NCBI GenBank assembly: GCA_964554215.1
Contig: CAZKND010000031.1
Location: 1-14,759, forward strand
Origin: CAYLJV01 sp964554215
Lineage (GTDB): Archaea > Hadarchaeota > Hadarchaeia > Hadarchaeales > JAGGTB01
Direction: 5' to 3'
DNA: 14,759 bases
The notes below the pieces were generated by a model, which saw only the letters and a program-made list of their open reading frames with translations, had not been told where the DNA came from and did not search any database. Shown here piece by piece: positions 1-7,293 of the stretch; within the stretch, counting starts at the first letter, position 1; every line of letters starts with the position of its first letter. Made by a program: the position numbers and the translations under genes.

Positions 1-686
1 ACTTCTTTTGGAGTACCTCTAGAATGTATCCTTCCCCCGTGTAGAAGAGTGAGTGAATCACAGTATCTAGCGGCCTTGTTTAGATCGTGGAATGTGGATA
101 TTATCGTCTTTTCTCCCTCCTCGGTCAAATCCTTCATCAGATTCAGAATCTCTTGCTGCTTGTTGATATCGAGATGGTTTATCGGCTCGTCCAAAAGCAA
201 AAGGGTCGGCTGCTGGGCCAGAGCTTTCGCTATAACCACCCTCTGTCTCTCCCCTCCCGAAAGCTCATTGAAGGGCCTGTCCGCGAGCTTCCGAGTGTCC
301 GTCACCTCCATCACATCCTCCACGACCTCCAGATCTTTCTCTTGTTCGACCTCCAGAGGACCTAGATGCGGCGTCCTCCCCAATTTTATGATATCTCGGA
401 CCGAGAACGAGTAGTTCGTGGAGAACTTTTGCGGGACCACGCTGACCTTTTTAGCTATCTCTTTCTTAGACATTCGGCTCATGTCCGCTTGCTCGAGCTG
501 GATGGTTCCTCGGCTCGGCTCTATTACTCGGTCGACAGCTCTTATCAAGGTGGATTTTCCGGAAGCGTTCGGTCCTATAACTCCGTGCAGTTCTTTCTCC
601 TTTACTGTGAGGTCTATGTCTTTGAGCACGTCTTTTTCGCCGTAACCGGCCGCCATTTTTCGGATTTTCAAAATATTTTTGGACAT
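1..686 (-). CDS. btuD: ABC transporter ATP-binding protein, corrinoid/Fe-siderophore type (partial)
   Basis: This is the ATPase that powers the importer encoded just upstream (btuF, btuC). I translated it by hand from ATG at 686; 228 codons are open and the C-terminus lies beyond the left edge. All ABC motifs are present in order: Walker A GPNASGKST (about residues 38-46), Q-loop VVPQ, signature LSGGERQR, Walker B LLLLDEP and the switch His in TFHDLN. The D-loop region reads EPINHLD, where this family usually has EPTNHLD or EPTSHLD, a minor oddity. The start lies 9 nt after the btuC stop, with AGGT of a possible ribosome site overlapping that stop codon, so the two are probably co-translated. 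Walker and signature motifs make the ATPase call certain. The corrinoid substrate is inferred from btuF and the neighbouring methionine-synthase-like gene; a ferric siderophore or haem is possible. Confidence 0.93.
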   Translation of the reverse strand, partial: MSKNILKIRKMAAGYGEKDVLKDIDLTVKEKELHGVIGPNASGKSTLIRAVDRVIEPSRGTIQLEQADMSRMSKKEIAKKVSVVPQKFSTNYSFSVRDIIKLGRTPHLGPLEVEQEKDLEVVEDVMEVTDTRKLADRPFNELSGGERQRVVIAKALAQQPTLLLLDEPINHLDINKQQEILNLMKDLTEEGEKTIISTFHDLNKAARYCDSLTLLHGGRIHSRGTPKE

Positions 687-695
687 CTTTTTGAC

Positions 696-1754
696 CTAGT
701 ATGAGTATTTTTTCTTTCTCAAGAGGTAGATGAAGAACGGGCCGCCTGCTAGGGCCGTTATGATACCCACAGGCAATTCTCCTACCGTGGGCAAAATCCT
801 TGCGAGGTTGTCGGCCCACACCAGAAATATCGCGCCCCCGAAGGCAGATGCGGGGAACAGTATCCGGTGTCTGGGCCCTACGAGGATCCTCATGATGTGA
901 GGTATTATGAGTCCGACAAACCCGATGACCCCGCTGACCGCTACCGCCGCGGCCGTCACCACTGAAGCCAGTATCAGTAGGTATTTTTTGGTCCTTTCAA
1001 CCCTTACTCCGAGATGTTGTGCGGATTCTTCACCCAGCAACATCGCGTCCAGGTCTTTGGAGAAGGAGAATATGCCTACGGTTCCGAGAAGTATCGGAGG
1101 TAAAATCATCTGGACGTGGGTCCAATTCCTACCCCACAATCCTCCCATTATCCAAAAAACCATTCGTTGCAATTCTTCCCCTGCCATATACATGAATGTC
1201 GAAACTATCGCCTGCAGGAACAGGCTCACCGCGATACCTGATAGTAGGAGTATCCCTACCGGTATCTTCCCGTCGACCTTGGCTATCTTGTAAACGGTCA
1301 GGATCGTGCCTAGAGCGAACAAGAAACTCACTATAGGAAGCGTGTATGACCCTGCGATGGTGAGTCCGAAAAAAATCACCGTTACAGCACCTAGAGCTGC
1401 GCCAGAAGAGACTCCAACAGTGTAAGGCTCCGCCATCGGATTCCGAAAGATGCCTTGAACGGCCGCTCCAGCCACGCCTAAAGCCGCACCGACCAGTGCC
1501 CCTGTGATTATCCTAGGCAACCTGAGATTCATAACTATGGTTTCCGAAACTTCAGGGAATGGACCGGATACCAAGCGGCTTAAAAGTGGAATCTTGTCCA
1601 AAATTATCCCACCGACCTCCGATAAGGGAATCCAAACAGGGCCAATCACAGAAGATATGAATATAGTGAAAATTAACGCCAGAACTAATCCGATTATTAC
1701 CAATTTCCAATTATTCGACCCGTTATCAACCGATTCTTCCAAATTTTTACCCAC
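696..1754 (-). CDS. btuC: ABC transporter permease, FecCD/BtuC family
   Basis: This is the membrane permease of a cobalamin or iron-chelate importer. The 352-residue protein is full length for the family. Hydrophobic segments fall near residues 17-39, 80-104, 112-132, 135-158, 165-190, 212-230, 258-282, 297-318 and 325-346. Family signatures are GIFRNPMAEPYTVGVSSGAA (101-120), ESAQHLGVRVER (243-254), which is the coupling region that contacts the ATPase, and GFVGLIIPHIMR (278-289). The start is GTG: no in-frame ATG lies upstream before a stop, and GAGGGA (minus strand, 1761-1766) sits a few bases before it. A 90-nt gap separates it from btuF upstream, in which I see no further gene. Substrate specificity cannot be read from the permease alone. 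Confidence 0.93.
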   Translation of the reverse strand: MGKNLEESVDNGSNNWKLVIIGLVLALIFTIFISSVIGPVWIPLSEVGGIILDKIPLLSRLVSGPFPEVSETIVMNLRLPRIITGALVGAALGVAGAAVQGIFRNPMAEPYTVGVSSGAALGAVTVIFFGLTIAGSYTLPIVSFLFALGTILTVYKIAKVDGKIPVGILLLSGIAVSLFLQAIVSTFMYMAGEELQRMVFWIMGGLWGRNWTHVQMILPPILLGTVGIFSFSKDLDAMLLGEESAQHLGVRVERTKKYLLILASVVTAAAVAVSGVIGFVGLIIPHIMRILVGPRHRILFPASAFGGAIFLVWADNLARILPTVGELPVGIITALAGGPFFIYLLRKKKYSY

Positions 1755-1844
1755 TATGAATCCCTCTAATAGTTCAAACTACATGACCCCGGAAAACAAT
1801 GCTTTTAGAGATAAAACATCCTGCTCTTGACACCTAATCAAACG

Positions 1845-2909
1845 TTAAAAAGAATTTTCCAATTCAGGATGTAGAATCTTAGCGAGTTCTTGGACCGCCA
1901 CAGGAATCCTCGGCCCCGGCCTGCTGAAAACATCTCTCATCTCCTCATCTAGTAAGATGACCTGATTTTCTTCTACCGCAGTTATTCCGGGATAATCCTT
2001 TTTTACGGACCTTGCGGTTGTCCGAGCATCAGTTCCCGTTATGAAAAAGTCCGGATCTTTTCCAACGATAGTCTCCTCTTTCATCTTTGGATATTTTTCT
2101 TCACTGTTCTCAGCTATATTGATTCCACCGGCTTTTTCGATTATTTCATGTCCAAATGTCCCGGGTCCGACGGTCCAGAGCTCCCAGACCTCGTAGTAAA
2201 CCTTAGGCCTGTTCTCTCTTGCAATAGTTTCAGTTTTTTCTACGACATCATCGATCTTATCTTGAATATTTTCTGTTATCTTCTGAGCTTCCTCCGATGT
2301 TCCCGTGATATCACCTAGGAGCTCAATACTCTCCTTAACCGACTCTATATTTTCGCCCTCCACACCTACAAAAGTAATTCCCACCTTCACCATCTCTTCA
2401 ATAGAATCCCTAGGAGTTCCCGCAGCTCCAATAACCAAGCTGGGATTTAATTCCAAGACTTTTTCGGTCTTAACCGTTCCTGCATAAGGAGCTACAGTCT
2501 TCATCTCCCCGTTTTCCCTCATCTCAACAACTCTAGGCGGATAATCACAAGCTTCAGAAACTCCTATAATCCGATTTTCCAAACCTAAAGCAAACAAAGT
2601 CTCGGTTACGGAAGGTGAAAGGGAAACGATATTTTCTGGTTTTTCCTCTATGATAACTTTTCTACCCAAATCATCTTCTACTAAAAGAGGATATTTCTTC
2701 TCCACCTGTCCCTTCAAAATGTCTTCAGGCACAACGCTCAGTATATCTTTCACTTCATTCTCGGAAGCGGTTTTCAGATAATCCTCCACTTGAGCTTGAG
2801 AATATCCCGTTGATGCTATGCTGTGACCTACCACTGTAAAAGTAACAGCTACTATTACGAAAATCACCGCTACATAGGATGTTCTTACCTTACCTCTTTC
2901 TTCCCACAT
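1845..2909 (-). CDS. btuF: Corrinoid/iron-chelate ABC transporter substrate-binding protein
   Basis: This is the extracellular binding protein that delivers substrate to BtuC. Residues 11-30 form one hydrophobic segment after a short charged N-terminus. There is no lipobox Cys, so it is probably held by an uncleaved or cleaved N-terminal anchor. Residues 34-75 are a charged extra stretch. The class III (helical backbone) binding fold follows: DDLGRKVIIEEKPENIVSLS (79-98), the BtuF-like SPSVTETLFALGLENRIIGV (98-117), then SEACDYPP (118-125), which carries an acidic residue at the place where family members dock to BtuC. The second lobe includes YYEVWELWTVGPGTFGHEII (238-257). CDYPP and SPSVTETLFALG favour cobalamin over ferric siderophore, as does the methionine-synthase-like gene upstream, but this is inference. 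The likely ribosome site GGTG (2921-2924) lies 11 nt before ATG inside an inverted repeat. Confidence 0.88.
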   Translation of the reverse strand: MWEERGKVRTSYVAVIFVIVAVTFTVVGHSIASTGYSQAQVEDYLKTASENEVKDILSVVPEDILKGQVEKKYPLLVEDDLGRKVIIEEKPENIVSLSPSVTETLFALGLENRIIGVSEACDYPPRVVEMRENGEMKTVAPYAGTVKTEKVLELNPSLVIGAAGTPRDSIEEMVKVGITFVGVEGENIESVKESIELLGDITGTSEEAQKITENIQDKIDDVVEKTETIARENRPKVYYEVWELWTVGPGTFGHEIIEKAGGINIAENSEEKYPKMKEETIVGKDPDFFITGTDARTTARSVKKDYPGITAVEENQVILLDEEMRDVFSRPGPRIPVAVQELAKILHPELENSF

Positions 2910-2921
2910 TTTGAAATCAAC

Positions 2922-2961
2922 ACCTGGATAGTATATCCAACCTTGGATGGTGCATCCAGGT
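2922..2961 (-). promoter_or_regulatory. Nested inverted repeat in the btuF leader, covering its likely ribosome site
   Basis: The outer arms ACCTGGAT (2922-2929) and ATCCAGGT (2954-2961) are perfect 8-nt complements. Inside them ATCCAA (2935-2940) and TTGGAT (2943-2948) form a second 6-bp stem with a 2-nt loop. Four copies of TGGAT/ATCCA therefore lie within 40 bases. On the btuF strand the downstream outer arm runs into GGTG, the best ribosome-site candidate for btuF (11 nt before ATG). Pairing would bury that site. It could equally be an operator made of paired half-sites, or part of the 3' end of the upstream transcript, since a T-run (minus strand, 2964-2970) lies just before it. The repeat is directly visible; its role is inferred. 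Confidence 0.5.
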
Positions 2962-2981
2962 TTAAAAAATCTTCCTAAAAA

Positions 2982-3548
2982 TCACATGAGAGACTCAGCA
3001 GCAGCCAAAGCACCACGTTCCGCATCCAAAACACTACCACCAGTGCCTATAATCACCACATCGCCATCCGAAAGTTCAAAATTATCCAACAATTCAGAAC
3101 TCACATCCCTCTCAACATCGCCAAGCCCATCGGGCAAAGCCAAGTCACCATCCTCATAAACCAAAACAGTAGCTCCCTCTGCACCGACCTTAATGGCCTC
3201 ATCCCTCTGCTCAATACCCTTATCCACAAGGTTAGAAACATCTTTTACCAAGGTCGCGATATCGACATCGCCAACAGTTAAACCACCTGCATCTATCTGC
3301 AAAAATTCCATTCCCCCCTCCAAACTTTCCCGGCCCTCATCAGTTATCTCATGGCCTCTAGAACTGGAAGAGATAAATCCTTTATCTTTCAACCTTTCCA
3401 AAATAGTCCTAACGCTACCCTCACCAACATCAAGAAAATCGACCAACTTCTTACGACCGATAGGGCCCTTCTCATCGATCAATTCCAAAGCTCGCCTCAC
3501 CTGAACCTTATCGAAAAGAGGCCTGGGACCTGAATTTTCCGCACACAT
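2982..3548 (-). CDS. Winged-helix protein with C-terminal archaeal domain (DUF4443-like), putative regulator
   Basis: This is a 188-residue protein with two parts. Residues 13-78 form a winged helix-turn-helix: VRRALELIDEKGPIGRKKL, then a recognition helix in VGEGSVRTILERLKDKGFIS and a wing ending in RGHEITDEGRE. Residues 85-188 are a compact domain with GAEGATVLVYEDGDLALP and GDVVIIGTGGS. The pattern GPIGRKKL...GEGSVRTIL...RGHEIT resembles archaeal proteins carrying DUF4443; I recall this family only approximately. The start ATG at 3548 is preceded by AAGGT. It lies between the methionine-synthase-like gene (42-nt gap) and btuF (72-nt gap), all on one strand, so it could sense a corrinoid or methionine-related ligand and control this unit. 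That role is inferred from position. The C-terminal domain might bind a ligand, but no known binding motif is visible. Confidence 0.6.
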   Translation of the reverse strand: MCAENSGPRPLFDKVQVRRALELIDEKGPIGRKKLVDFLDVGEGSVRTILERLKDKGFISSSSRGHEITDEGRESLEGGMEFLQIDAGGLTVGDVDIATLVKDVSNLVDKGIEQRDEAIKVGAEGATVLVYEDGDLALPDGLGDVERDVSSELLDNFELSDGDVVIIGTGGSVLDAERGALAAAESLM

Positions 3549-3590
3549 ACAATCAAACCTTGAAATATTGTTAATTAAAACTTTGAAGAA

Positions 3591-4568
3591 TTAGAAATAA
3601 GAATCCATAGCCTCTCCCGTATTCTCAAGAATGGTCCTGGCCAAATCTAATCTTTTAGATCCGCTCAACCCACAGTCCGGGCCCATATACTCAATCAGAT
3701 TGCCGAACCTCTGATAAGCCTTATCTATCCTGCCCTCTATCTCCGACGGGCTCTCGACCTCATCCAAAAAGTCGTTCCAATCCGACCCTTCCTTCCACAC
3801 GTTAACGTCTTCGGACTCATTGAACTCCGAAGCCAATGATAGCACATCTGTCCTCGAAACACCGATGCGTAAACGCTTACCGTTCTCCTCCAACGTTTCC
3901 GGGTCGATATCCTGCAAATATTCAGGGGTGGAAGCTGTCGCGATATCTATGATGTCTATGTTTTCGGACCTGCAAACGGTTTCATAATACAACGGAGAAT
4001 GCAGATGTATCTGAACCTCATCACTACCCTCGCCAACGACATCCCAAGCCTCCAACAAAGTCTCAGGGTCCAAATTCAAATCAGGGTTCGTACCCAGACT
4101 CGGCTCATCGACGCTGACGACCTCTACATCGAAACTGTCGAACGAACGGGCAGAATCGACGAACCTCTTCAAACTCTTAGCAATGTTCATCATGACATCT
4201 TCATAAACAACTCCGTCGAATTCAGAAATAGTTATCTCCAAAGGTCCCGTGATGCAGATCTTCAAAGGTGGAAGGTCCAGATCCATCCTATCCAAAGCTT
4301 CGAACTCCGGAAGCATCGCTGAAGATTTCTCAACGAGATACGGCTCCTCCAAAACCTCATTATCGTTAAGAACGGACAAATATTGATCGTTCATATCTCT
4401 CAACTGAGGATAACAAGGGACATCCAAACCGGACTCCAGCTTCAACTCCATCAAATCCCGATAAAGTTCCAAAGAATCCTCTTCCAAATCGGCAAAAGAA
4501 TCGCTGAACTCCTCACGGTCCACATCATCAGGCAGAGGAAGACTACCAACATCATCAAATCTAACCAT
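3591..4568 (-). CDS. Methionine-synthase-like protein (MetE C-terminal / Mes superfamily, folate-independent type)
   Basis: This is a 325-residue single-domain protein of the MetE C-terminal/UroD-like TIM-barrel superfamily. Archaeal members transfer a methyl group, probably from a methylcorrinoid, to homocysteine. I chose the ATG at 4568 because GGAGGT (minus strand, 4574-4579) lies 5 nt before it and the protein then begins MVRFDDVGSLPLP, a typical family start; an ATG at 4592 would add 8 residues but lacks this site. Visible motifs, numbered from 4568, are VGSLPLP, ITGPLEITIS (about 106-115), VDEPSLG (153-159), VQIHLHSP (185-192), IDIIDIATASTP (204-215) and GPDCGLSG (296-303). Against E. 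coli MetE the zinc His appears kept (HLH), but the paired Cys and the Glu seem replaced (by Pro and Ala). C199 and C299 could complete a different site. The protein is very acidic, with about 9 Lys. A role in coenzyme M or another thiol methylation cannot be excluded. Confidence 0.75.
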   Translation of the reverse strand: MVRFDDVGSLPLPDDVDREEFSDSFADLEEDSLELYRDLMELKLESGLDVPCYPQLRDMNDQYLSVLNDNEVLEEPYLVEKSSAMLPEFEALDRMDLDLPPLKICITGPLEITISEFDGVVYEDVMMNIAKSLKRFVDSARSFDSFDVEVVSVDEPSLGTNPDLNLDPETLLEAWDVVGEGSDEVQIHLHSPLYYETVCRSENIDIIDIATASTPEYLQDIDPETLEENGKRLRIGVSRTDVLSLASEFNESEDVNVWKEGSDWNDFLDEVESPSEIEGRIDKAYQRFGNLIEYMGPDCGLSGSKRLDLARTILENTGEAMDSYF

Positions 4569-4615
4569 GAAAGACCTCCATACATATAACACTTAGATAA
4601 TTCTATCTCATAAAG

Positions 4616-4623
4616 ATTTTAAA
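4616..4623 (-). promoter_or_regulatory. Candidate TATA box of the methionine-synthase-like/btuFCD unit
   Basis: TTTAAAAT on the minus strand lies about 50 nt before the chosen ATG at 4568. A start of transcription about 26 nt downstream would give a leader of about 25 nt that just contains the GGAGGT ribosome site. AGATA (4595-4599) and TATCT (4604-4608) form a small inverted repeat near that predicted start and might be an operator half-site pair. Position and AT-richness are the only evidence. Confidence 0.4.
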
Positions 4624-4644
4624 CCCCTCAATGAGCTGAAACAA

Positions 4645-4652
4645 TTAAATAG
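4645..4652 (+). promoter_or_regulatory. Candidate TATA box of the CitG-like gene
   Basis: TTAAATAG lies about 37 nt before the ATG at 4685. Archaeal spacing would place transcription start near 4674, leaving a leader of only about 10 nt, and no ribosome site is seen before this ATG. Translation on a near-leaderless message is therefore likely. An ATG at 4677 opens a frame that stops after six codons and is not the gene start. Confidence 0.4.
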
Positions 4653-4684
4653 TTATTTAGAACACCCAAACTTACCATGGAAAC

Positions 4685-5692
4685 ATGGAAGACATAGTTG
4701 ACAGAATAGAAAAATCAGCACAACTGGCCGCACTTCTAGAAGTCAGCGGCACCCCCAAACCCGGAAACGTCCACCGAAACCAGGACTTCCCCGACACAAA
4801 GTACGAACACTTCCTCGCAAGCAGCTTGGCCCTCGGAAAAACCATGAGAAAAGCAGCGAAAAAAGGGATAAAAATCAACGAAGGTAAAATAAAACCCTCA
4901 AACAGTGAACTCGGGACACTGATACAAGAAGGGATAGAAAACACTCAAAACTCCCACAAAGGCGGAAATACACATCTAGGAACGATACTACTATTCACAC
5001 CAATCTCGATAGCGGCCGGAAAAACTCTCAAAGAAGACCAAACATTCAAACTGGACCTACTTCGAAAAAACTTCGACCAAATAATAAAATCCACCACAGT
5101 CCAAGACAGCCTCAAGACCTACGAAGCAATACGACAGACCATTGACCTCGAAGAGAACGGAGAAAGTTGGTTGGGGCAGCTAGAAAAATCAGAACTGAGC
5201 ATCCTCAACCCTCAAACAAAGGAGAAATTGTCCGAAGAAGAGATGAACCTTTACGACTGGATGGAAGTATCGGCCGAATACGACAATATCTCCAAAGAGC
5301 TGACGAGCAAAATCCAAACGTGCTCAGAAGGGTCTAAAATATTCGAACAGATGTTAGAAGAACAAGAAGACGTGAACATAGCGACAGTCCACACATTTCT
5401 AAAAATACTCGCCGAAAATCCGGATACATTCATAGCAAGAAAACATGGGCTGAAGAACAGCAAAAAAATGGAAAAAGCCGTCGAGAAAGGAATGGAAAAA
5501 GCTCAAGAAGTATCCAAAAAAGCCGAAGAAACGCTCAAAGCAGGTGGATTAACGACTTCAGAAGGAAAGGAAAAAATCCAAAAATTCGACGAAGAACTCC
5601 AAAAAGAGAAAGGAAAGCTTAACCCGGGCACAACCGCGGATATAACAGCAACAGCTATCTTTCTATATCTCTTATCAGGTCAAAAGATATAA
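4685..5692 (+). CDS. CitG/MdcB-family protein (triphosphoribosyl-dephospho-CoA synthase-like)
   Basis: This protein belongs to the family that moves a ribosyl-phosphate group from ATP to an alcohol with release of adenine; CitG makes the citrate lyase prosthetic-group precursor this way. Motifs in order are EVSGTPKPGNVHRNQDF (19-35), DTKYEHFLASS (37-47), NTHLGTILLFTP (95-106), TVQDSLKTYEAIR (138-150) and the C-terminal NPGTTADITATAIFLYLL (313-330). At 335 residues it is longer than bacterial CitG (about 290); the excess is mainly a charged helical region near 256-312. No citrate lyase or malonate decarboxylase genes are near. The neighbours make and use H4MPT, and CitG-like genes recur in H4MPT gene clusters of methanogens and methylotrophic bacteria, so a ribosyl-transfer step in H4MPT synthesis is a reasonable inference. 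It has about 41 Lys and codons ending mainly in A or C, unlike the acidic proteins on the other strand. Confidence 0.85.
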   Translation: MEDIVDRIEKSAQLAALLEVSGTPKPGNVHRNQDFPDTKYEHFLASSLALGKTMRKAAKKGIKINEGKIKPSNSELGTLIQEGIENTQNSHKGGNTHLGTILLFTPISIAAGKTLKEDQTFKLDLLRKNFDQIIKSTTVQDSLKTYEAIRQTIDLEENGESWLGQLEKSELSILNPQTKEKLSEEEMNLYDWMEVSAEYDNISKELTSKIQTCSEGSKIFEQMLEEQEDVNIATVHTFLKILAENPDTFIARKHGLKNSKKMEKAVEKGMEKAQEVSKKAEETLKAGGLTTSEGKEKIQKFDEELQKEKGKLNPGTTADITATAIFLYLLSGQKI

Positions 5693-5699
5693 ACTAAAA

Positions 5700-6632
5700 T
5701 CAATGATTAAAGGATTTCTCTAAAATCTTTTCATTTACCTCTCCAGCCTCAAATACGCTTCCTGAATTTACATTATTCAAAATCACTCGCGCCGGAGAAA
5801 AAAGTTCTCTATCAATTTCCAAAAAATCCTTATCATATTTCTCAAAAATCTCCCTGAAAGGTAAACCATAATCCTCAGAAGCAGAAGAAGGGATTTCTTC
5901 TATAATCTCATCAATCAATCGATCTTCTGAATCCAAATAAAGTGTAACTTCACCACCATACAAAGTACAATCGTTAGTCCTACCCATCGCCTCTAGAAAA
6001 TCATCCGCTACAGGAGCTATCGGAGCTTTACCTATCCCTGAAACAACATCCTCGACCTCAAAATCCAAAATATGTAATTTGTGAATAGCTGCCTCAACAA
6101 CACGAGAAGAGATTTGAACACTTCCCACAATACTGGATGTCGGAGCAACGAGAATCTTCAGATCTTCAAGCTCCACTCCACATTCTTCAGCTATATAATT
6201 CAAAACTTTCTTCGAAGGGATTTGGTTCGACTCTAAACATAACACAGCAATATCGGACTCTTCAGATATTTCCAATTCTTGAAACAATTCTTCTTTTTCA
6301 GCTAGAGCCCGTCCAGGCCCTGAGGCCATGCAAGAAAAATCTTCCTTCTCTATGAACCAACCTGCGTATTGAGCTCCGAGACAGTGGACATCAGGGTCAT
6401 CTACCACCACATTAACTTCAGGCCGATCATTCATAGAAAAATTAATCGTGCCCTCACCACCTAAACACGCTTTCGCAAAAAGCTTACCAGCCTCTAATCC
6501 ACCTTTAGCGTTTATCCCAAAATCCAACAATTCTGCACCATTCTCAAAATCGATCAAATCAATTCCTAAATCCTTCCTGTTTCTTACCATAGAATCAAAA
6601 ATTTTCGCTGCATCCTCATTAAGATTAGACAT
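5700..6632 (-). CDS. mch: Methenyltetrahydromethanopterin cyclohydrolase
   Basis: Mch interconverts 5-formyl-H4MPT and 5,10-methenyl-H4MPT in the cytoplasm and takes part in CO2 reduction or formyl oxidation in the methyl branch. The 310 residues cover the whole family, which usually has about 315-325. Matches run the full length: ENGAELLDFGINAKGGLEAG (30-49), VHCLGAQYAGWFI (82-94), SGPGRALA (104-111), LESNQIP (133-139), LVAPTSSIVGSVQISSRVVE (161-180), GIGKAPIAP (199-207), AMGRTNDCTLYGG (215-227) and LFSPARVILNN (277-287). The start ATG at 6632 lies behind a GGGATGATGA stretch that may act as the ribosome site. It converges on the CitG-like gene with 7 nt between stop codons and diverges from the PTPS/mptA operon, so it is transcribed alone. 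No key residue appears lost. Confidence 0.96.
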   Translation of the reverse strand: MSNLNEDAAKIFDSMVRNRKDLGIDLIDFENGAELLDFGINAKGGLEAGKLFAKACLGGEGTINFSMNDRPEVNVVVDDPDVHCLGAQYAGWFIEKEDFSCMASGPGRALAEKEELFQELEISEESDIAVLCLESNQIPSKKVLNYIAEECGVELEDLKILVAPTSSIVGSVQISSRVVEAAIHKLHILDFEVEDVVSGIGKAPIAPVADDFLEAMGRTNDCTLYGGEVTLYLDSEDRLIDEIIEEIPSSASEDYGLPFREIFEKYDKDFLEIDRELFSPARVILNNVNSGSVFEAGEVNEKILEKSFNH

Positions 6633-6864
6633 ATTCTCATCATCCCTTACTAGGACTTCTAAATAAAAAATATCGATTGTTGAAAAACTCTATACAACCC
6701 TAAATACGTCGAAAAAGACTTCATAGACTTGTTAGAAGAAACTTACTAGAACTAATTGATATAGCTTTTTAAAACAATTAATCAATTGCTCAATAGCACC
6801 GATTTTAGAAACAAATCCTTATAGCTGGAACTCTGAAATTTAAACGAAAGAGGAGATTGATAAA
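6633..6864. promoter_or_regulatory. Divergent promoter region between mch and the PTPS-mptA operon
   Basis: This AT-rich region of 232 nt holds no convincing gene. Toward the plus-strand operon, CTTATAG (6818-6824) is a TATA candidate; transcription would start near 6847, just before AGGAG (6851-6855). Toward mch, TTTTTTATTTAG on the minus strand (about 6659-6670) would give a very short mch leader. TAATTGAT (6753-6760) and ATCAATT (6781-6787) are complementary, and CAATT/AATTG arms (6775-6779, 6784-6788) lie inside the same stretch. In DNA this AT-rich, such repeats may be chance. Confidence 0.45.
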
Positions 6865-7293
6865 TTGAAAATAGGAATCGAAAATTTCGAAATCGACTCT
6901 GCACACTACACTGAAGGAATCACGGATAAGTGCTCTAACATTCATGGTCATACTTTCAATTTAGATGTGGAGATAGAAGGGGAAGTGAGCCAGGAAGAGA
7001 AAGGGATGGTTTTAGATTTCGGAGTGATGAAGAAAGAAATAAAAGAAGTTCTAGAAAGATGGGATCACCGATTTATCGTTCCTGAAGAAAAAGTTGATGA
7101 AATAAACTCAGAAGGCCCATTCAACCTCAAAATAAAACCAATCAAGGGAAAAGCAGCAACTACCGAAAATATGGCTAAACAGATAGCCAAAGAGATATTC
7201 CAAAGAATAGAAATGCCCGTGAGCGTTAAACTTTACGAGGGAAATGATTCTTATGCAATCTATAAAATTTCAGAGGAGAATTTAGATGAGTGA
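6865..7293 (+). CDS. 6-pyruvoyl-tetrahydropterin synthase / QueD family protein
   Basis: This is a 142-residue zinc-dependent pterin enzyme of COG0720. Zinc ligands are H14 (in FEIDSAHYTEG) and H27/H29 in KCSNIHGHTF. C23, four before the HGH, is the catalytic Cys, so the motif is C-x3-HGH as in QueD. D67-H68 (WDHRF) and E101 (TENMA) complete the usual site, and VKLYEGNDS (121-129) is the pterin-anchoring segment. Translation starts at TTG 6865 with AGGAG nine nt upstream; no in-frame ATG precedes it. Its 3' end overlaps mptA by 8 nt (ATGAGTGA). QueD would make 6-carboxytetrahydropterin for archaeosine; in this setting it could instead serve as an aldolase-like substitute in pterin side-chain cleavage. 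The sequence does not decide, although the missing Glu before HGH argues against the folate-type (PTPS-III) activity. Confidence 0.9.
   Translation: MKIGIENFEIDSAHYTEGITDKCSNIHGHTFNLDVEIEGEVSQEEKGMVLDFGVMKKEIKEVLERWDHRFIVPEEKVDEINSEGPFNLKIKPIKGKAATTENMAKQIAKEIFQRIEMPVSVKLYEGNDSYAIYKISEENLDE

Noticed and set aside
49..704. Overlapping plus-strand open frames of 75-121 codons, and a minus-strand frame at 466-819
   Set aside because: They are other-frame readings of btuD and the btuC end; they have no ribosome sites or family motifs, while the btuD frame carries every ABC motif.
2910..2981. Bacterial-type cobalamin riboswitch before btuF
   Set aside because: The leader is only about 70 nt and I see no B12-box-like sequence or multi-branched core; only the nested inverted repeat is supported.
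4677..4697. ATG at 4677 as start of the CitG-like gene
   Set aside because: That frame ends after six codons; the gene frame starts at 4685.
5251..5463. Antisense frames inside the CitG-like gene, PTPS/mptA region and DUF447 gene
   Set aside because: Antisense open frames are expected from the skewed composition; none shows a recognisable domain.
6633..6864. Replication origin in the divergent AT-rich region
   Set aside because: It lies between A/C-rich and G/T-rich blocks, but there is no cdc6/orc gene and no repeated origin-box motif, and the skew reverses again within 5 kb.
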